A stretch of 64,000 bases of DNA from Paenibacillus eucommiae (lineage in GTDB: Bacteria > Bacillota > Bacilli > Paenibacillales > NBRC-103111). The notes beneath the pieces were generated by a model. That model made no database searches and was not told where the DNA came from. It saw only the letters and a list, made by a program, of their open reading frames with translations. Positions 1 through 7,588 of this stretch are shown piece by piece. The translations under genes were made by a program, and so were the position numbers. The stretch's first letter is position 1; the number at the start of each line of letters is the position of its first letter. The stretch lies in NCBI RefSeq assembly GCF_017874215.1, contig NZ_JAGGLB010000019.1:62001-126000 (forward strand). Direction: 5' to 3'.

Positions 1-837
1 AGCTCTCCAGGTAATGCATGGCGTTCTGGTAGGATCGTTATTCGGATAATAATTTTTGGGTACGGCAACGGACAATCCTTTATTAATATCACGGTCATAT
101 TCCCATTTTAGCGTATGACAGTCATATTCGGAGTGACCCGTAACATAAATGTGCCTTCCATTTTTAGTAGCCGCAATATAAACGCCCGCATCCTCGGATT
201 CCGACAAAATTTCCAATTCAGGATGAAGCTCAATGTCTTCTCTGCGTACTTCCGTATGGCGGGATTGTGGAACAAAGAACATTTCATCAAAACCACGCAG
301 CAACTTCGTATTCGCAATGCCAACCGTATGTGGAAAAACACCAAATAATTTCTCCTCAAGCGGGTATTTCTTCACGCCAAAGTGATGGTACAAGCCTGCC
401 TGGGCAGCCCAGCAAATATGCAAAGTGGAAGTCACATTGGTTTTGCTCCAATCCATAATCTTCTGCAGCTCTTCCCAATAGTGAACGTCCTCGAAATCCA
501 TCTGTTCTACAGGCGCGCCTGTAATAATCATGCCATCCAATTTTTCATGCTCAATATCTTCGAACGTTTTATAGAAAGTTGCAAGATGCTCCGCAGAAGT
601 ATTTTTGGACTGATGGGTCTTCGGATGAAGCAGAACGAATTCCACCTGTAAGGGTGTATTGCCTATTAAGCGAAGGAGCTGCGTCTCCGTCGTTTCCTTG
701 GTTGGCATCAGGTTCAGCAAAGCTATTCGCAAAGGACGAATGTCCTGTTGATACGCCACAGATTCATCCATAGTAAAGATGTTCTCTCGGTTTAGAATTT
801 CTTTTGCAGGCAAGTTGTCCGGAATTTTAATCGGCAT
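1..837 (-). CDS. metA: Homoserine O-acyltransferase MetA (partial, 3' end cut by window)
   Basis: This gene makes O-acyl-homoserine from homoserine and acyl-CoA, the first committed step of methionine synthesis in the cytoplasm. The minus-strand translation starts MPIKIPDNLPAKEIL and shows family signatures: the segment NLMPTKETTETQLLRLI, the WEEL stretch with the nucleophile Cys in HICWAAQAG, and VTGHSEYD near the C-terminus. The start is the ATG at 835-837, preceded by AAAGGAGTG. 279 codons are present; the family is about 300, so roughly 25 codons lie outside the window. A SAM-I riboswitch and terminator lie directly upstream, which fits methionine control. Members in Bacillales often use acetyl-CoA despite the old succinyl name; the sequence seen here does not settle this. 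Confidence 0.95.
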   Translation of the reverse strand, partial: MPIKIPDNLPAKEILNRENIFTMDESVAYQQDIRPLRIALLNLMPTKETTETQLLRLIGNTPLQVEFVLLHPKTHQSKNTSAEHLATFYKTFEDIEHEKLDGMIITGAPVEQMDFEDVHYWEELQKIMDWSKTNVTSTLHICWAAQAGLYHHFGVKKYPLEEKLFGVFPHTVGIANTKLLRGFDEMFFVPQSRHTEVRREDIELHPELEILSESEDAGVYIAATKNGRHIYVTGHSEYDCHTLKWEYDRDINKGLSVAVPKNYYPNNDPTRTPCITWRA

Positions 838-874
838 CCTACTCACTCCTTTTTCGTTAATAGTCAAGTTTAAA

Positions 875-910
875 CAAAAAATAGCCTTCTCTATAGAGAG
901 AAAGGCCATT
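875..910 (-). terminator. Riboswitch-controlled intrinsic terminator before metA
   Basis: On the minus strand a stem AATGGCCTTTCTC / GAGAAGGCTATT is followed by a T run, between the SAM-I aptamer and the metA ribosome site. This is the expected expression platform: SAM binding would favour this hairpin and stop transcription. Confidence 0.88.
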
Positions 911-930
911 CCTAATAAATATCAATGTCC

Positions 931-1063
931 TTTCTCATCTCCCAGAAACTTCGCCTTAGCGCGTCTCCGCAAGAATTAGCACCGTGCATCCCTTTGCTCG
1001 CAAAGGTTTGTCGGTTGCCGGGTATCATCGGGCTAGTCCCTCCACCTACTCTTGATAAGAAAT
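931..1063 (-). promoter_or_regulatory. SAM-I (S-box) riboswitch aptamer
   Basis: The minus strand reads CTTATCAAGAG, then GGTGGAGGGACTAGCCC, GATGATACCCGGCAACC, and later GCACGGTGCTAATTC. These are the conserved S-box blocks. A P1 helix can form between TTTCTTATC near 1063 and GATGAGAAA near 931-939. It precedes metA and its terminator, so it should repress metA when S-adenosylmethionine is plentiful. Confidence 0.96.
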
Positions 1064-1085
1064 TTCATATTTAGTTGTATATTTA

Positions 1086-1113
1086 ATCTTACTTCTTTAA
1101 AATAAAAAGTCAA
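1086..1113 (-). promoter_or_regulatory. Candidate sigma-A promoter for the metA leader
   Basis: The minus strand has TTGACT (1108-1113), a 16-nt spacer and TAAGAT (1086-1091), about 25 nt before the SAM-I aptamer. The -35 is near consensus; the -10 matches 4 of 6 positions. Confidence 0.5.
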
Positions 1114-1254
1114 GTAAATTTCTTGTTATTTTGTATTACGGGGAATTTTGCAGGTTTTTTGCAGATTTTTGTAGAAAAATATCTCTTCTTTTGTTATGCT
1201 ATAAAATGCCAGATTCACTTCTGGTTTGGATTCGCATGCTTAAACTAGCGTTGA

Positions 1255-1281
1255 GCAAGCCCAGCAGGGCTTTTTTATTTT
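1255..1281 (+). terminator. Intrinsic terminator without an evident upstream gene
   Basis: Plus-strand stem AAGCCC / GGGCTT with a 4-nt loop followed by TTTTTATTTT. No coding gene on the plus strand precedes it. A short hairpin CCAGA/TCTGG lies at 1209-1224, so the stretch of about 1195-1281 could be a small RNA with its own terminator. The promoter for such an RNA is not clear. Confidence 0.7.
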
Positions 1282-1341
1282 GATTACCCTAACACCTTCT
1301 ACGCCATATCTTAATATTATGTAAAAGGTGAACTTTACATC

Positions 1342-1370
1342 TTGAACTGTGGAAAATGTAGGGTTATACT
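1342..1370 (+). promoter_or_regulatory. Sigma-A promoter for corA
   Basis: TTGAAC (1342-1347), exactly 17 nt, then TATACT (1365-1370). Transcription would start near 1377, giving an untranslated leader of about 170 nt before corA. Confidence 0.75.
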
Positions 1371-1393
1371 ATACAAGCAAGTAAATCAGTAAA

Positions 1394-1547
1394 GGGGGGA
1401 CTACGCGTGGACGGAGACCCGAGGAGTAGAAGCTTTATGGGAAACATACAATTTCATAGGGTTGGCTTGCAGTCGGTACTCTATCCGTTCGTAGCTTCTT
1501 AAGGGATCGTGTAACGGCTGCTTCCAATCCATAAGGGGTGGGAACAG
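1394..1547 (+). other. Long, possibly structured 5' leader of corA
   Basis: The stretch between the promoter and corA has no open reading frame of note. It contains local pairings: CTAC/GTAG enclosing CGG/CCG (about 1399-1428), TATG/CATA with a GGAAA loop, and AGAAGCT (about 1428) with AGCTTCT (about 1494). It does not show the M-box conserved blocks I know, and I saw no terminator-like hairpin with a T run in it. It may be an unrecognised metal-responsive leader or simply a long UTR. Confidence 0.4.
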
Positions 1548-2483
1548 ATGAAAACACGATGGGTACAAGACGGCGTATTTACTTTGATTGAGGACGTGAA
1601 TCTGCTTTTAACACCTCCGGAGAATGGCTTCTTTTGGATAGATGCAGGTGTCGAGGATTTGGAAATTCTCCAAACTTTGTTTCATCTCCATGATTTAGCT
1701 GTGGAGGACTGCTGGAGCGATGAAGAACAGCGTCCCAAGATAGAGATTTATGATTCGCACTATTTTATTGTTATTAACAGCATTCGTTTTGACGACGAGG
1801 AGATTTTTCTCCGTGCATTAAATATATTTCTTGGAAAGCATTTCATCATTACGGTAACTAGGCAAAAAATTAATGAAATCCGCGCGCTTAAGCCCTTTCT
1901 ATGGGAAGAGGAAGTAAACAGCCCGGACCGGTTCCTCTATCATCTGATTGATCTTGTCGTCGATAATTACGTAGCGGTAGGTAGCCGGATCGAAGATAAG
2001 ATTGAAAAGCTGGAAGAAGATATTCTCATGAAAACAAAGAAGACCCATTTAAACGAAATCATCGGGCTTCGCGGGGAAATTTTATGGTTAAAGAAGGTTC
2101 TTGTTCCACAAAGGGAAGTTATAGCTACGTTGAACAAGAAGGATCTAAGGCTTATCAACCCGCAGCTGCAAAAATATTTTGGCGATATCTACGAGAACGC
2201 TGTGAAAATTGTTGATACATTCGATACACTGCGTGATTTAATGGGCAACTTAAGAGAAGCTTATCAATCCAGCGTCTCCAACAGAGCCAACGAGATCATG
2301 AGAGTTTTTACAGCTCTTACGACGATATTCATGCCACTTACCTTCATTACCGGCGTATTCGGTATGAATTTCGAGAATATGATCGGTCTCGACATCAGTC
2401 ATGGAGACGAATATGTGCTTGGCTTTATGATGTTTATAGGAATTGGCATGTATGTGTTATTTCGCAAAAAAGAGTGGCTTTAG
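1548..2483 (+). CDS. corA: CorA-family magnesium transporter
   Basis: CorA forms a pentameric channel in the cytoplasmic membrane that takes up Mg2+ (and sometimes Co2+ or Ni2+). The protein has 311 residues, usual for the family. It has a soluble N-terminal alpha/beta domain, a long helical stalk (about 150-250) and two C-terminal membrane segments. The GMNFENM segment at about residue 274 contains the signature GMN at the end of TM1, and the basic tail RKKEW follows TM2. The ATG start follows GGGGTGGGAACAG. It is monocistronic, with its own promoter, a long leader and a terminator. Confidence 0.95.
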   Translation: MKTRWVQDGVFTLIEDVNLLLTPPENGFFWIDAGVEDLEILQTLFHLHDLAVEDCWSDEEQRPKIEIYDSHYFIVINSIRFDDEEIFLRALNIFLGKHFIITVTRQKINEIRALKPFLWEEEVNSPDRFLYHLIDLVVDNYVAVGSRIEDKIEKLEEDILMKTKKTHLNEIIGLRGEILWLKKVLVPQREVIATLNKKDLRLINPQLQKYFGDIYENAVKIVDTFDTLRDLMGNLREAYQSSVSNRANEIMRVFTALTTIFMPLTFITGVFGMNFENMIGLDISHGDEYVLGFMMFIGIGMYVLFRKKEWL

Positions 2484-2506
2484 TACGGCCATAAATATAA
2501 GTGTTT

Positions 2507-2547
2507 AAACAGGTATTTCAACAATGTTGAGATACCTGTTTGTATTT
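2507..2547 (+). terminator. corA terminator
   Basis: Stem AAACAGGTATTTCAACA / TGTTGAGATACCTGTTT followed by a T-rich tail. It is nearly symmetrical and could also act on the opposite strand, downstream of the convergent gene ending at 2586. Confidence 0.8.
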
Positions 2548-2585
2548 AAAAAGATAAAAGCTTAAAAGATTGTTATATACGGAAT

Positions 2586-2993
2586 CTACTGTTTGGGTAG
2601 TGTGAGCTCTGTCACTTTGACCATCGTATCATCCAGATCGGATTCAATTAATTTCACGCGGCGGTCAAGCTTTTTAAAATTAACAGTTGTTTCACTGCGG
2701 AAAGCATTGAGAATAGATCTGGTTTCCTTCAACCCCGCGGAAATATCCTTCACTTCGGATTTCAAGTCGCCAACTTCCGATGATAAACTGTTCATTTCCG
2801 CCTTCAATCCGCCTACTTCCGACGATAAACTGTTCATTTCCGCCTTCAATCCGCCTACTTCCGATGATAATGCCATAAACCCTACTGTGAGTTCCTTTAA
2901 ATCAGCAGCTAACTCTTCTACTCTCGCATTGGTAGTACCGACCATTTGTATTAATGTTCCTACCATTTCCTCAAGCCGTTTGGTTTCGCCCAT
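2586..2993 (-). CDS. Small coiled-coil protein with internal tandem repeats
   Basis: I do not recognise a named family. The 135-residue product is hydrophilic and predicted to be nearly all coiled coil. Residues about 43-85 hold three near-identical units of 14 residues of the form LSSEVGGLKAEMNS, and the DNA over 2760-2875 is correspondingly repetitive, so copy number may vary between strains. There is no signal peptide or membrane segment. The ATG at 2993 follows GAGAGGTGAGGG. A TATACT -10-like sequence lies upstream near 3017. A scaffold or structural role is possible, but nothing in the context supports a specific function. Confidence 0.75.
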   Translation of the reverse strand: MGETKRLEEMVGTLIQMVGTTNARVEELAADLKELTVGFMALSSEVGGLKAEMNSLSSEVGGLKAEMNSLSSEVGDLKSEVKDISAGLKETRSILNAFRSETTVNFKKLDRRVKLIESDLDDTMVKVTELTLPKQ

Positions 2994-3107
2994 ATTGCCC
3001 TCACCTCTCTTACTAGTATAGCATAATTTGCCGAAAATCGTAGAACTACGGGGAGTTCCCCTCTCTACTTGGTCCTTCTTCGAACCTCAGCAATTATGCC
3101 TTCCCCA

Positions 3108-4109
3108 TTAGGAGGCTATGCTTTCCTTTTCTTTACGGAATTTAAGCCGCAATAGGCGAAGCCACTCATACGCATAATCCAGCTCCTTGTCCTTGAGCTC
3201 ATCAGCGTTAAAAATAAGCTGAAGGATCGGTTTGAGATAACGGTCGCCCTCGGTCTCAAATGCAGTCCATGCCTTCAGCAGATGCTCCTCAGATACTGCT
3301 GCCAGCTCCGCCTTGACCAGTGGCTCCATATCGTAGCCCTCACGCTCCAAGTCTTCAATCCACAGCAGCAAATCTCTGCGCTGCATGGACAAGGCCGCTT
3401 GAAGACGATCTAATGAAGCTCCTCCGGCAACTAGCTCAAGCAAGTTTCGCTTATTCGTTTCCTTATCGAGTTCCATGCGGATCTTCTCTTCCTTCTGCGC
3501 GTGAACCCAAGCCTCAAATTTGTTGTGGTCAATGGCCTGGACTACCCACTCTAACGGGAAGCTGGTTTCTCTCGGCATCTCCCCCGTCAATTTGAGAATT
3601 TCTTTGCCGTACATATTCGTCTTCTGCTCGCCAAACCCAGGGATTTGCAGGAGCTCTTCAGTCGAATGCGGAAGAAATACAGACAAAATTCGAAGCATGC
3701 GGTTCGTTGCCAATATAAATGGAGCCTTACCCTCCCGGGAAGCTTGCTCCTTACGCCATTTCCGCAGATTCTCATACATCTCTTCATTCGGGTTCATCTC
3801 ACTGAAATAGTTGAGCATTTGTGTCAGCTTTGTTTTTCCTGAGAGCCCTTGCACACCTTCATAATCCCCTTTAATTAGCGGGCGGAATCCCTGATAAAGC
3901 TTCTCCTTGAGACCCTGGCGAAAAGCCGTTAAAAGCTCATCCCAGCTAACTCCCGTATACCAGTTCTCCTGGGCTGGCTTTCCCTGCTCGCTCGGCTCCC
4001 GCCATACAACTTGCCATACCCCCTGTACCTCTCCAATCGATACTTGCGCCGATATAACTCTTTCCTCCCCTGCCTGCTTCTCCAATGTGTTCAAAAATAC
4101 GACGTTCAT
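3108..4109 (-). CDS. HRDC-domain protein
   Basis: The 333-residue protein carries an HRDC nucleic-acid-binding domain at about residues 115-185 (LRKWRKEQASREGKAPF, then TNRMLRILSVFLP and LLQIPGFGEQK), the module found at the C-terminus of RecQ helicases and RNase D. No helicase or nuclease motifs are present. The C-terminal part (about 215-330) resembles helix-rich winged-helix-like segments. A role in DNA or RNA transactions is inferred from the domain only. The ATG at 4109 has TTGAAGGAGG upstream. The gene stands alone, behind a promoter and a short leader that holds a terminator-like hairpin. Confidence 0.8.
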   Translation of the reverse strand: MNVVFLNTLEKQAGEERVISAQVSIGEVQGVWQVVWREPSEQGKPAQENWYTGVSWDELLTAFRQGLKEKLYQGFRPLIKGDYEGVQGLSGKTKLTQMLNYFSEMNPNEEMYENLRKWRKEQASREGKAPFILATNRMLRILSVFLPHSTEELLQIPGFGEQKTNMYGKEILKLTGEMPRETSFPLEWVVQAIDHNKFEAWVHAQKEEKIRMELDKETNKRNLLELVAGGASLDRLQAALSMQRRDLLLWIEDLEREGYDMEPLVKAELAAVSEEHLLKAWTAFETEGDRYLKPILQLIFNADELKDKELDYAYEWLRLLRLKFRKEKESIAS

Positions 4110-4149
4110 TCCATTCCTCCTTCAAATTGTCTATGATAGAAAAAAATCC

Positions 4150-4198
4150 AGAAAACAAAAAACACCCCTCCTACAAAAATCGTAAGATGGGTGCTTCC
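4150..4198 (-). terminator. Terminator-like hairpin in the leader of the HRDC gene
   Basis: The minus strand reads AGCACCC, then CATCTTACGA, TTTTTGTAGG and AGGGGTG followed by TTTTTTGTTTT. CACCC pairs with GGGTG, and CTTACGA can partly pair with TGTAGG inside. It lies about 20 nt after the inferred start site and about 40 nt before the HRDC start codon, so it would act on that gene's own transcript. No antiterminator partner is obvious. Confidence 0.6.
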
Positions 4199-4217
4199 CA
4201 GTCACTAGATTAACCAA

Positions 4218-4246
4218 ATCATACCATAAAATCTAGAGCGAAGCAA
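4218..4246 (-). promoter_or_regulatory. Sigma-A promoter for the HRDC gene
   Basis: On the minus strand: TTGCTT (4241-4246), 17 nt, TATGAT (4218-4223). It directs transcription into the leader hairpin and then the HRDC gene. Confidence 0.65.
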
Positions 4247-4317
4247 TATATATATGACGTCAACATATATTATAAATGGTATAATTGATAATGCACTTAT
4301 ACGATGGAGGCGATAGC

Positions 4318-4611
4318 ATGTCTGAATATGATTATTTATACGACCATACAGAGGAAACATCGACACGGTTTGTTTGTTTTGTCGGAGAAACCTTACGGCG
4401 CTTTGATTTAGCAATCATTACAACAACCCGGTATTACGGAAAAAAGCTCGTCATTGATCTGCAATCGGGAAGAAGTGCCGTTATGGGGCCAGACGATTTG
4501 GAAGCAGAAGGTTATTTGGAATATGCTTATAAAATTAACGAGGAAGAAGCGCAAGAGCTGGAGGGCTTTCTTTCCCAGGTCATGGGAACCGTACATTTTA
4601 CGGATATTTAA
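4318..4611 (+). CDS. DUF3055-type small conserved protein
   Basis: A 97-residue soluble acidic protein resembling the DUF3055 family of Bacillales, whose function is unknown. It contains a beta-strand-rich core (RFVCFVGETLRRFDLAIITT, then KKLVIDLQSGRSAV) and an acidic helical tail. A longer frame opens at 4285, but the ATG at 4318 is preferred because ATGGAGGCGATAGC gives a well-placed ribosome site. A TATAAT (4280-4285) lies just upstream and may be its -10. The divergent neighbour is the HRDC gene. Confidence 0.75.
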   Translation: MSEYDYLYDHTEETSTRFVCFVGETLRRFDLAIITTTRYYGKKLVIDLQSGRSAVMGPDDLEAEGYLEYAYKINEEEAQELEGFLSQVMGTVHFTDI

Positions 4612-4705
4612 GCAAAAATTGTGGAATACTGGAACCAGACACGACGAAACATCGGGCCCGTAAATAGAGCCGGAAAATACGTCACGCCTTTGGGAGGGTT
4701 ATTCC

Positions 4706-5008
4706 ATGAACGAGGAGTTTTTAGAGCAAGCTGACAAAGATCAGGAAGGCTTCATCGAGGAAGACCGTGATGACTACACAGATTTGGCCACGGTTGAATC
4801 GCAAAGAAATGACTTGGCGGCCGAAGAGTTTCCAGAAGGACCTTACGGCTCCAGTCAGCTGACCGAATCTTTAGGCAAGAGCACCCCTTGGCGCAGAGAT
4901 CAGCGTCCGCCGAACCGCTTTGTGTATGAGAATCGCGAGCTGCACGAGGGACTTGAACGCGTGTACCCGGGAGATCATAAAACTCACGATGAAACTGAAA
5001 ATGAGTAA
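4706..5008 (+). CDS. Small acidic hypothetical protein
   Basis: A 100-residue, very hydrophilic protein rich in Glu and Asp, without Cys, membrane segments or a recognisable motif. The ATG follows TTGGGAGGG at good spacing, which together with clear codon structure supports a real gene. It follows the DUF3055-type gene by 94 nt on the same strand and may be co-transcribed. The function is unknown; composition suggests an intrinsically disordered protein. Confidence 0.7.
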   Translation: MNEEFLEQADKDQEGFIEEDRDDYTDLATVESQRNDLAAEEFPEGPYGSSQLTESLGKSTPWRRDQRPPNRFVYENRELHEGLERVYPGDHKTHDETENE

Positions 5009-5024
5009 GTGAGCATACAGATGA

Positions 5025-5062
5025 AGGCCCATTCGAAATCCGGCAGGGAATCGGTTGGGCCT
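5025..5062 (+). terminator. Hairpin between convergent genes
   Basis: AGGCCCA (5025-5031) pairs with TGGGCCT (5056-5062). The T run that follows is weak, so terminator function is likely but not certain. Confidence 0.5.
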
Positions 5063-5084
5063 GAGTTGTATTCTATTCTTGCTG

Positions 5085-5693
5085 CTAAACGGTTAGTATA
5101 AACGATGTTATACTATTGGTCATAAAGAGTGTGGAGCCCCACTTTTTCTTAATATAGCTCCTGCCTCTGAACAATCTTGTTTTGATCGTGGTGACTGGAA
5201 GATTGACTCTTGCGCTAATCTCCTCCAGTGACATATCGAGAAAATACTTATAGACGATTAAGCTCCTGTATTTAGCTGGTAGCTCTGTAATAATGACACG
5301 CACTTGTTCAGTTGTTTCCGTGTCAATAAGCTGCATTTCCGGCGACTTCTCATTGCCTTTGAGCTTCTCAAAATAAGGAACTACGTCTGAGTCATTGCTG
5401 CCGCTAGTATCCATCGATGTTTTCGCTTTTTTGCGGCGTAAAAAATCAATGGAAATGTTAGTCCCGATGCTGTAAATCCAGCTGGAAAAATTTTTGGAAA
5501 CGTCAATCCGGTTTTTATGAAGATACACACGCAAAAAAGTCTCCTGCACAACATCCTCTGAATCTGCTTTATTGCGTAATATCCGAAAAGCCAACCTATA
5601 AATCTTGTCTTTGTACAGCTCCAAAATTTTCCCATAGGCTTTCTGGTCACCACTGTTCCATAAGGCCGCAAGCTGATTATCGTTCAAATCCAT
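5085..5693 (-). CDS. ECF-type RNA polymerase sigma factor
   Basis: A 202-residue sigma-70 family protein with region 2 at about residues 20-90 (LRNKADSEDVVQETFLRVYL and WIYSIGTNISIDFLRRKK) and region 4 at about 135-190 (LPAKYRSLIVYKYFLDMS, then TTIKTRLFRGR). This is the extracytoplasmic-function layout that redirects RNA polymerase to stress promoters. The ATG at 5693 follows AAAGAGGAGG. No membrane anti-sigma gene follows, because the next gene downstream is convergent. The gene upstream (5725-6297) encodes a soluble unknown protein 31 nt away and probably belongs to the same transcript. The SigW-type promoter at 37.0 kb shows that this genome uses ECF promoters, but whether this factor reads it is unknown. 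Confidence 0.9.
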   Translation of the reverse strand: MDLNDNQLAALWNSGDQKAYGKILELYKDKIYRLAFRILRNKADSEDVVQETFLRVYLHKNRIDVSKNFSSWIYSIGTNISIDFLRRKKAKTSMDTSGSNDSDVVPYFEKLKGNEKSPEMQLIDTETTEQVRVIITELPAKYRSLIVYKYFLDMSLEEISARVNLPVTTIKTRLFRGRSYIKKKWGSTLFMTNSITSFILTV

Positions 5694-5724
5694 GTCTGGC
5701 CTCCTCTTTGATCTAACCTTCTAT

Positions 5725-6297
5725 TTACCACCTTCTTTGGCTTCCTTCAGATGAATCCTGATCGAACGGCGCATTTAATTGATCATAGGCTTTCGACCAT
5801 ACAGCCACGATAGATTGAATTCGTTTGAAGTCATCATCCGTTGGTCCGTAGCCTTCCATAAACATACTCTCAAGGATCTGCTTGTAAAAACTCATTTTAT
5901 TCAAAATATACTGCTTTTCTAGTTCTACAATGTCTTCTATGGAATGATTCTCTATAAAAGATTGCATATCAGCAAAGGGATTATGATCAATGATTTGTCT
6001 TTCCCTTGGAGGGATCCAAGGTATTTCCTCCGGCTCTGCTTGTAAATTAATACTAGTTTGCAGCTCAGACAAAAGAATATTTTCTTTTGCACACATGACG
6101 TGGAAATATTTATTTTTCAGCAAATCAGCGATAACCAATCTGCACATATCTTTGTTTTGAATCAATATCCCTTCGAAAGGATGCAGTGTCCATACATCAT
6201 CCTTTCGATAGATATTGAAGGTAAACCATTCACTCGCATAAAGAATTCTTGTATTAATCGCCGATTCGCCTACGATTTCAAAAGTAAAATCCAACAC
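5725..6297 (-). CDS. Hypothetical protein upstream of the ECF sigma gene
   Basis: I do not recognise the family. The product is 190 residues, soluble, with a beta-rich N-terminal half (about 1-85) and a helical C-terminal half (about 105-175). There is no signal peptide or transmembrane helix, so it is not a classical anti-sigma factor. The start is a GTG at 6295-6297 with TTAGGGAGG upstream. Just before it, GATAAGATA/TTATCTTC-like inverted arms (about 6325-6350) could be an operator. Position suggests a partner of the sigma factor, perhaps a soluble regulator; this is inference. Confidence 0.7.
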   Translation of the reverse strand: MLDFTFEIVGESAINTRILYASEWFTFNIYRKDDVWTLHPFEGILIQNKDMCRLVIADLLKNKYFHVMCAKENILLSELQTSINLQAEPEEIPWIPPRERQIIDHNPFADMQSFIENHSIEDIVELEKQYILNKMSFYKQILESMFMEGYGPTDDDFKRIQSIVAVWSKAYDQLNAPFDQDSSEGSQRRW

Positions 6298-6372
6298 GCT
6301 GCAATACCTCCCTAATTGATTCGAAGATAACTTATACCTATCTTATCAAATTAGGAGGTTGTAGGGCAATTG

Positions 6373-6468
6373 TTACTCATTTAACTGGGAAATAGATTCT
6401 GCTTTTTCCCAAGCGGCAATAAGAGTCAGAACTACAATAATGCAAAATAAAATGAGTTCACCTATCAT
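6373..6468 (-). CDS. Putative 31-residue single-span membrane peptide
   Basis: The minus strand encodes a 31-residue peptide: MIGEL, then a hydrophobic stretch of about 15 residues (LFCIIVVLTLIAAW), then a polar tail KAESISQLNE. GAAGGTG lies 7-12 nt before the ATG. It sits between the end of the Ter-linked ATP-grasp gene and the hypothetical/ECF pair, all on the same strand. The hydrophobic-then-polar layout and ribosome site support it, but an ORF this short could arise by chance. Confidence 0.55.
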   Translation of the reverse strand: MIGELILFCIIVVLTLIAAWEKAESISQLNE

Positions 6469-6534
6469 ACCACACACCTTCAATTAAGCTATTTGGAAAG
6501 CTCCATAGTTAATTAGTATGTGCGGAAACCCAAT

Positions 6535-7572
6535 TTATTCTTTTTGCGCTACTCCGCTCATGATCACAGATTTCTCGATATGGCTTGCCAATATCCCATA
6601 ATTAGGATGCTGCACGTCCACTTGTTCACCTAGCAGCAGCTTCACTGCTAAATAAGGGAAGTTGACCCCTGCCAGACAAGTAACATGGAGCCCACCGGAC
6701 ATTCGCGGGTTAATTTCAAGCAGCTTTGGTATGCCGTTATTGTATTTCATTTGGATGTTGTAGTTAAACGGGATTTTATAAGTTGCCGCTACTCTCTCAG
6801 CGATTTCAATGAGCTCAGGGACCTCTTCCATCAATCTGAGCCTGCCACCCGCTTTTCTTCTTGGAACGGCCGCCAGCAGCTCTCCAGACGCCGATGCGAG
6901 GCAATCGATGCTGTACTCGAAGCCGCTTAACAGCTCCATCACCATCAGATCATCAAAATGATCAACACTGGACAATATGCGATAAGCATGCTCAGGCGTA
7001 ATATTTCTATTGATAGGTCCAAATAATTCAGTCAGCTCGTCAAGTTCAGGGTCAATGACTCTAAACCCCATCCCGCCCTCGGAATTCGTAGGCTTAATAC
7101 AAACTCTATGCCCTTGAGCAGTAAGTGTTTGATACGCAATCATGAATTGGTCTGCTGTTTGCACAACATGATAATCTGGTATTTGCATAATGCCTGTTAG
7201 CGCGACCGACTCATAAAACTTCTGTTTCTCCATCAAGCTCTCCAAAAGTGGAATGTCGCTGCAAACCATCACTTTGGTGCCAATTTGCTCAAAGCGATGC
7301 ACCTGCTTCGCAATTGCCAGCATCTTTAATCTCGGAATAAAAACATCAATCTGATGTCTCTCACAAAATTCAAGGCAAAATTCCACATAAGCTTCCGGCT
7401 CCAGAACCGGCTCTACCTCTGCATGGTCCGCTGCCTGTAAGGACATATGAGCGATATCGGGATGAGTAGCATAAAATTTAAATTCCACACCCTCATTGTT
7501 ATCCCGAATCCAATTCATATAATGATACGCCACAGAAAACCAGCGGTTAAACCAAATTTTTGTCTTTTTCAC
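6535..7572 (-). CDS. ATP-grasp enzyme of the Ter-linked biosynthetic module
   Basis: A 345-residue ATP-grasp ligase, which would join a carboxylate to an amine or similar nucleophile through an acyl-phosphate. The nucleotide site appears as CIKPTNSEGGMGFRVID (about 157-173), and the metal/ATP site as LLEINPRMSGG (about 296-306). The N-terminal pre-ATP-grasp domain spans about 1-115. It is the last of five tightly packed genes following the terD/terC genes. Such ATP-grasp proteins are known partners of Ter systems, proposed to make a nucleoside-like metabolite; the actual substrate is unknown. The 16-nt gap after the HAD gene fits one transcript. Confidence 0.85.
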   Translation of the reverse strand: MKKTKIWFNRWFSVAYHYMNWIRDNNEGVEFKFYATHPDIAHMSLQAADHAEVEPVLEPEAYVEFCLEFCERHQIDVFIPRLKMLAIAKQVHRFEQIGTKVMVCSDIPLLESLMEKQKFYESVALTGIMQIPDYHVVQTADQFMIAYQTLTAQGHRVCIKPTNSEGGMGFRVIDPELDELTELFGPINRNITPEHAYRILSSVDHFDDLMVMELLSGFEYSIDCLASASGELLAAVPRRKAGGRLRLMEEVPELIEIAERVAATYKIPFNYNIQMKYNNGIPKLLEINPRMSGGLHVTCLAGVNFPYLAVKLLLGEQVDVQHPNYGILASHIEKSVIMSGVAQKE

Positions 7573-7588
7573 GGTTAATAGCTCCTTC

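Noticed and set aside
1394..1547. M-box (ykoK) magnesium riboswitch before corA
   Set aside because: The conserved M-box blocks I know are absent; listed only as an unassigned leader.
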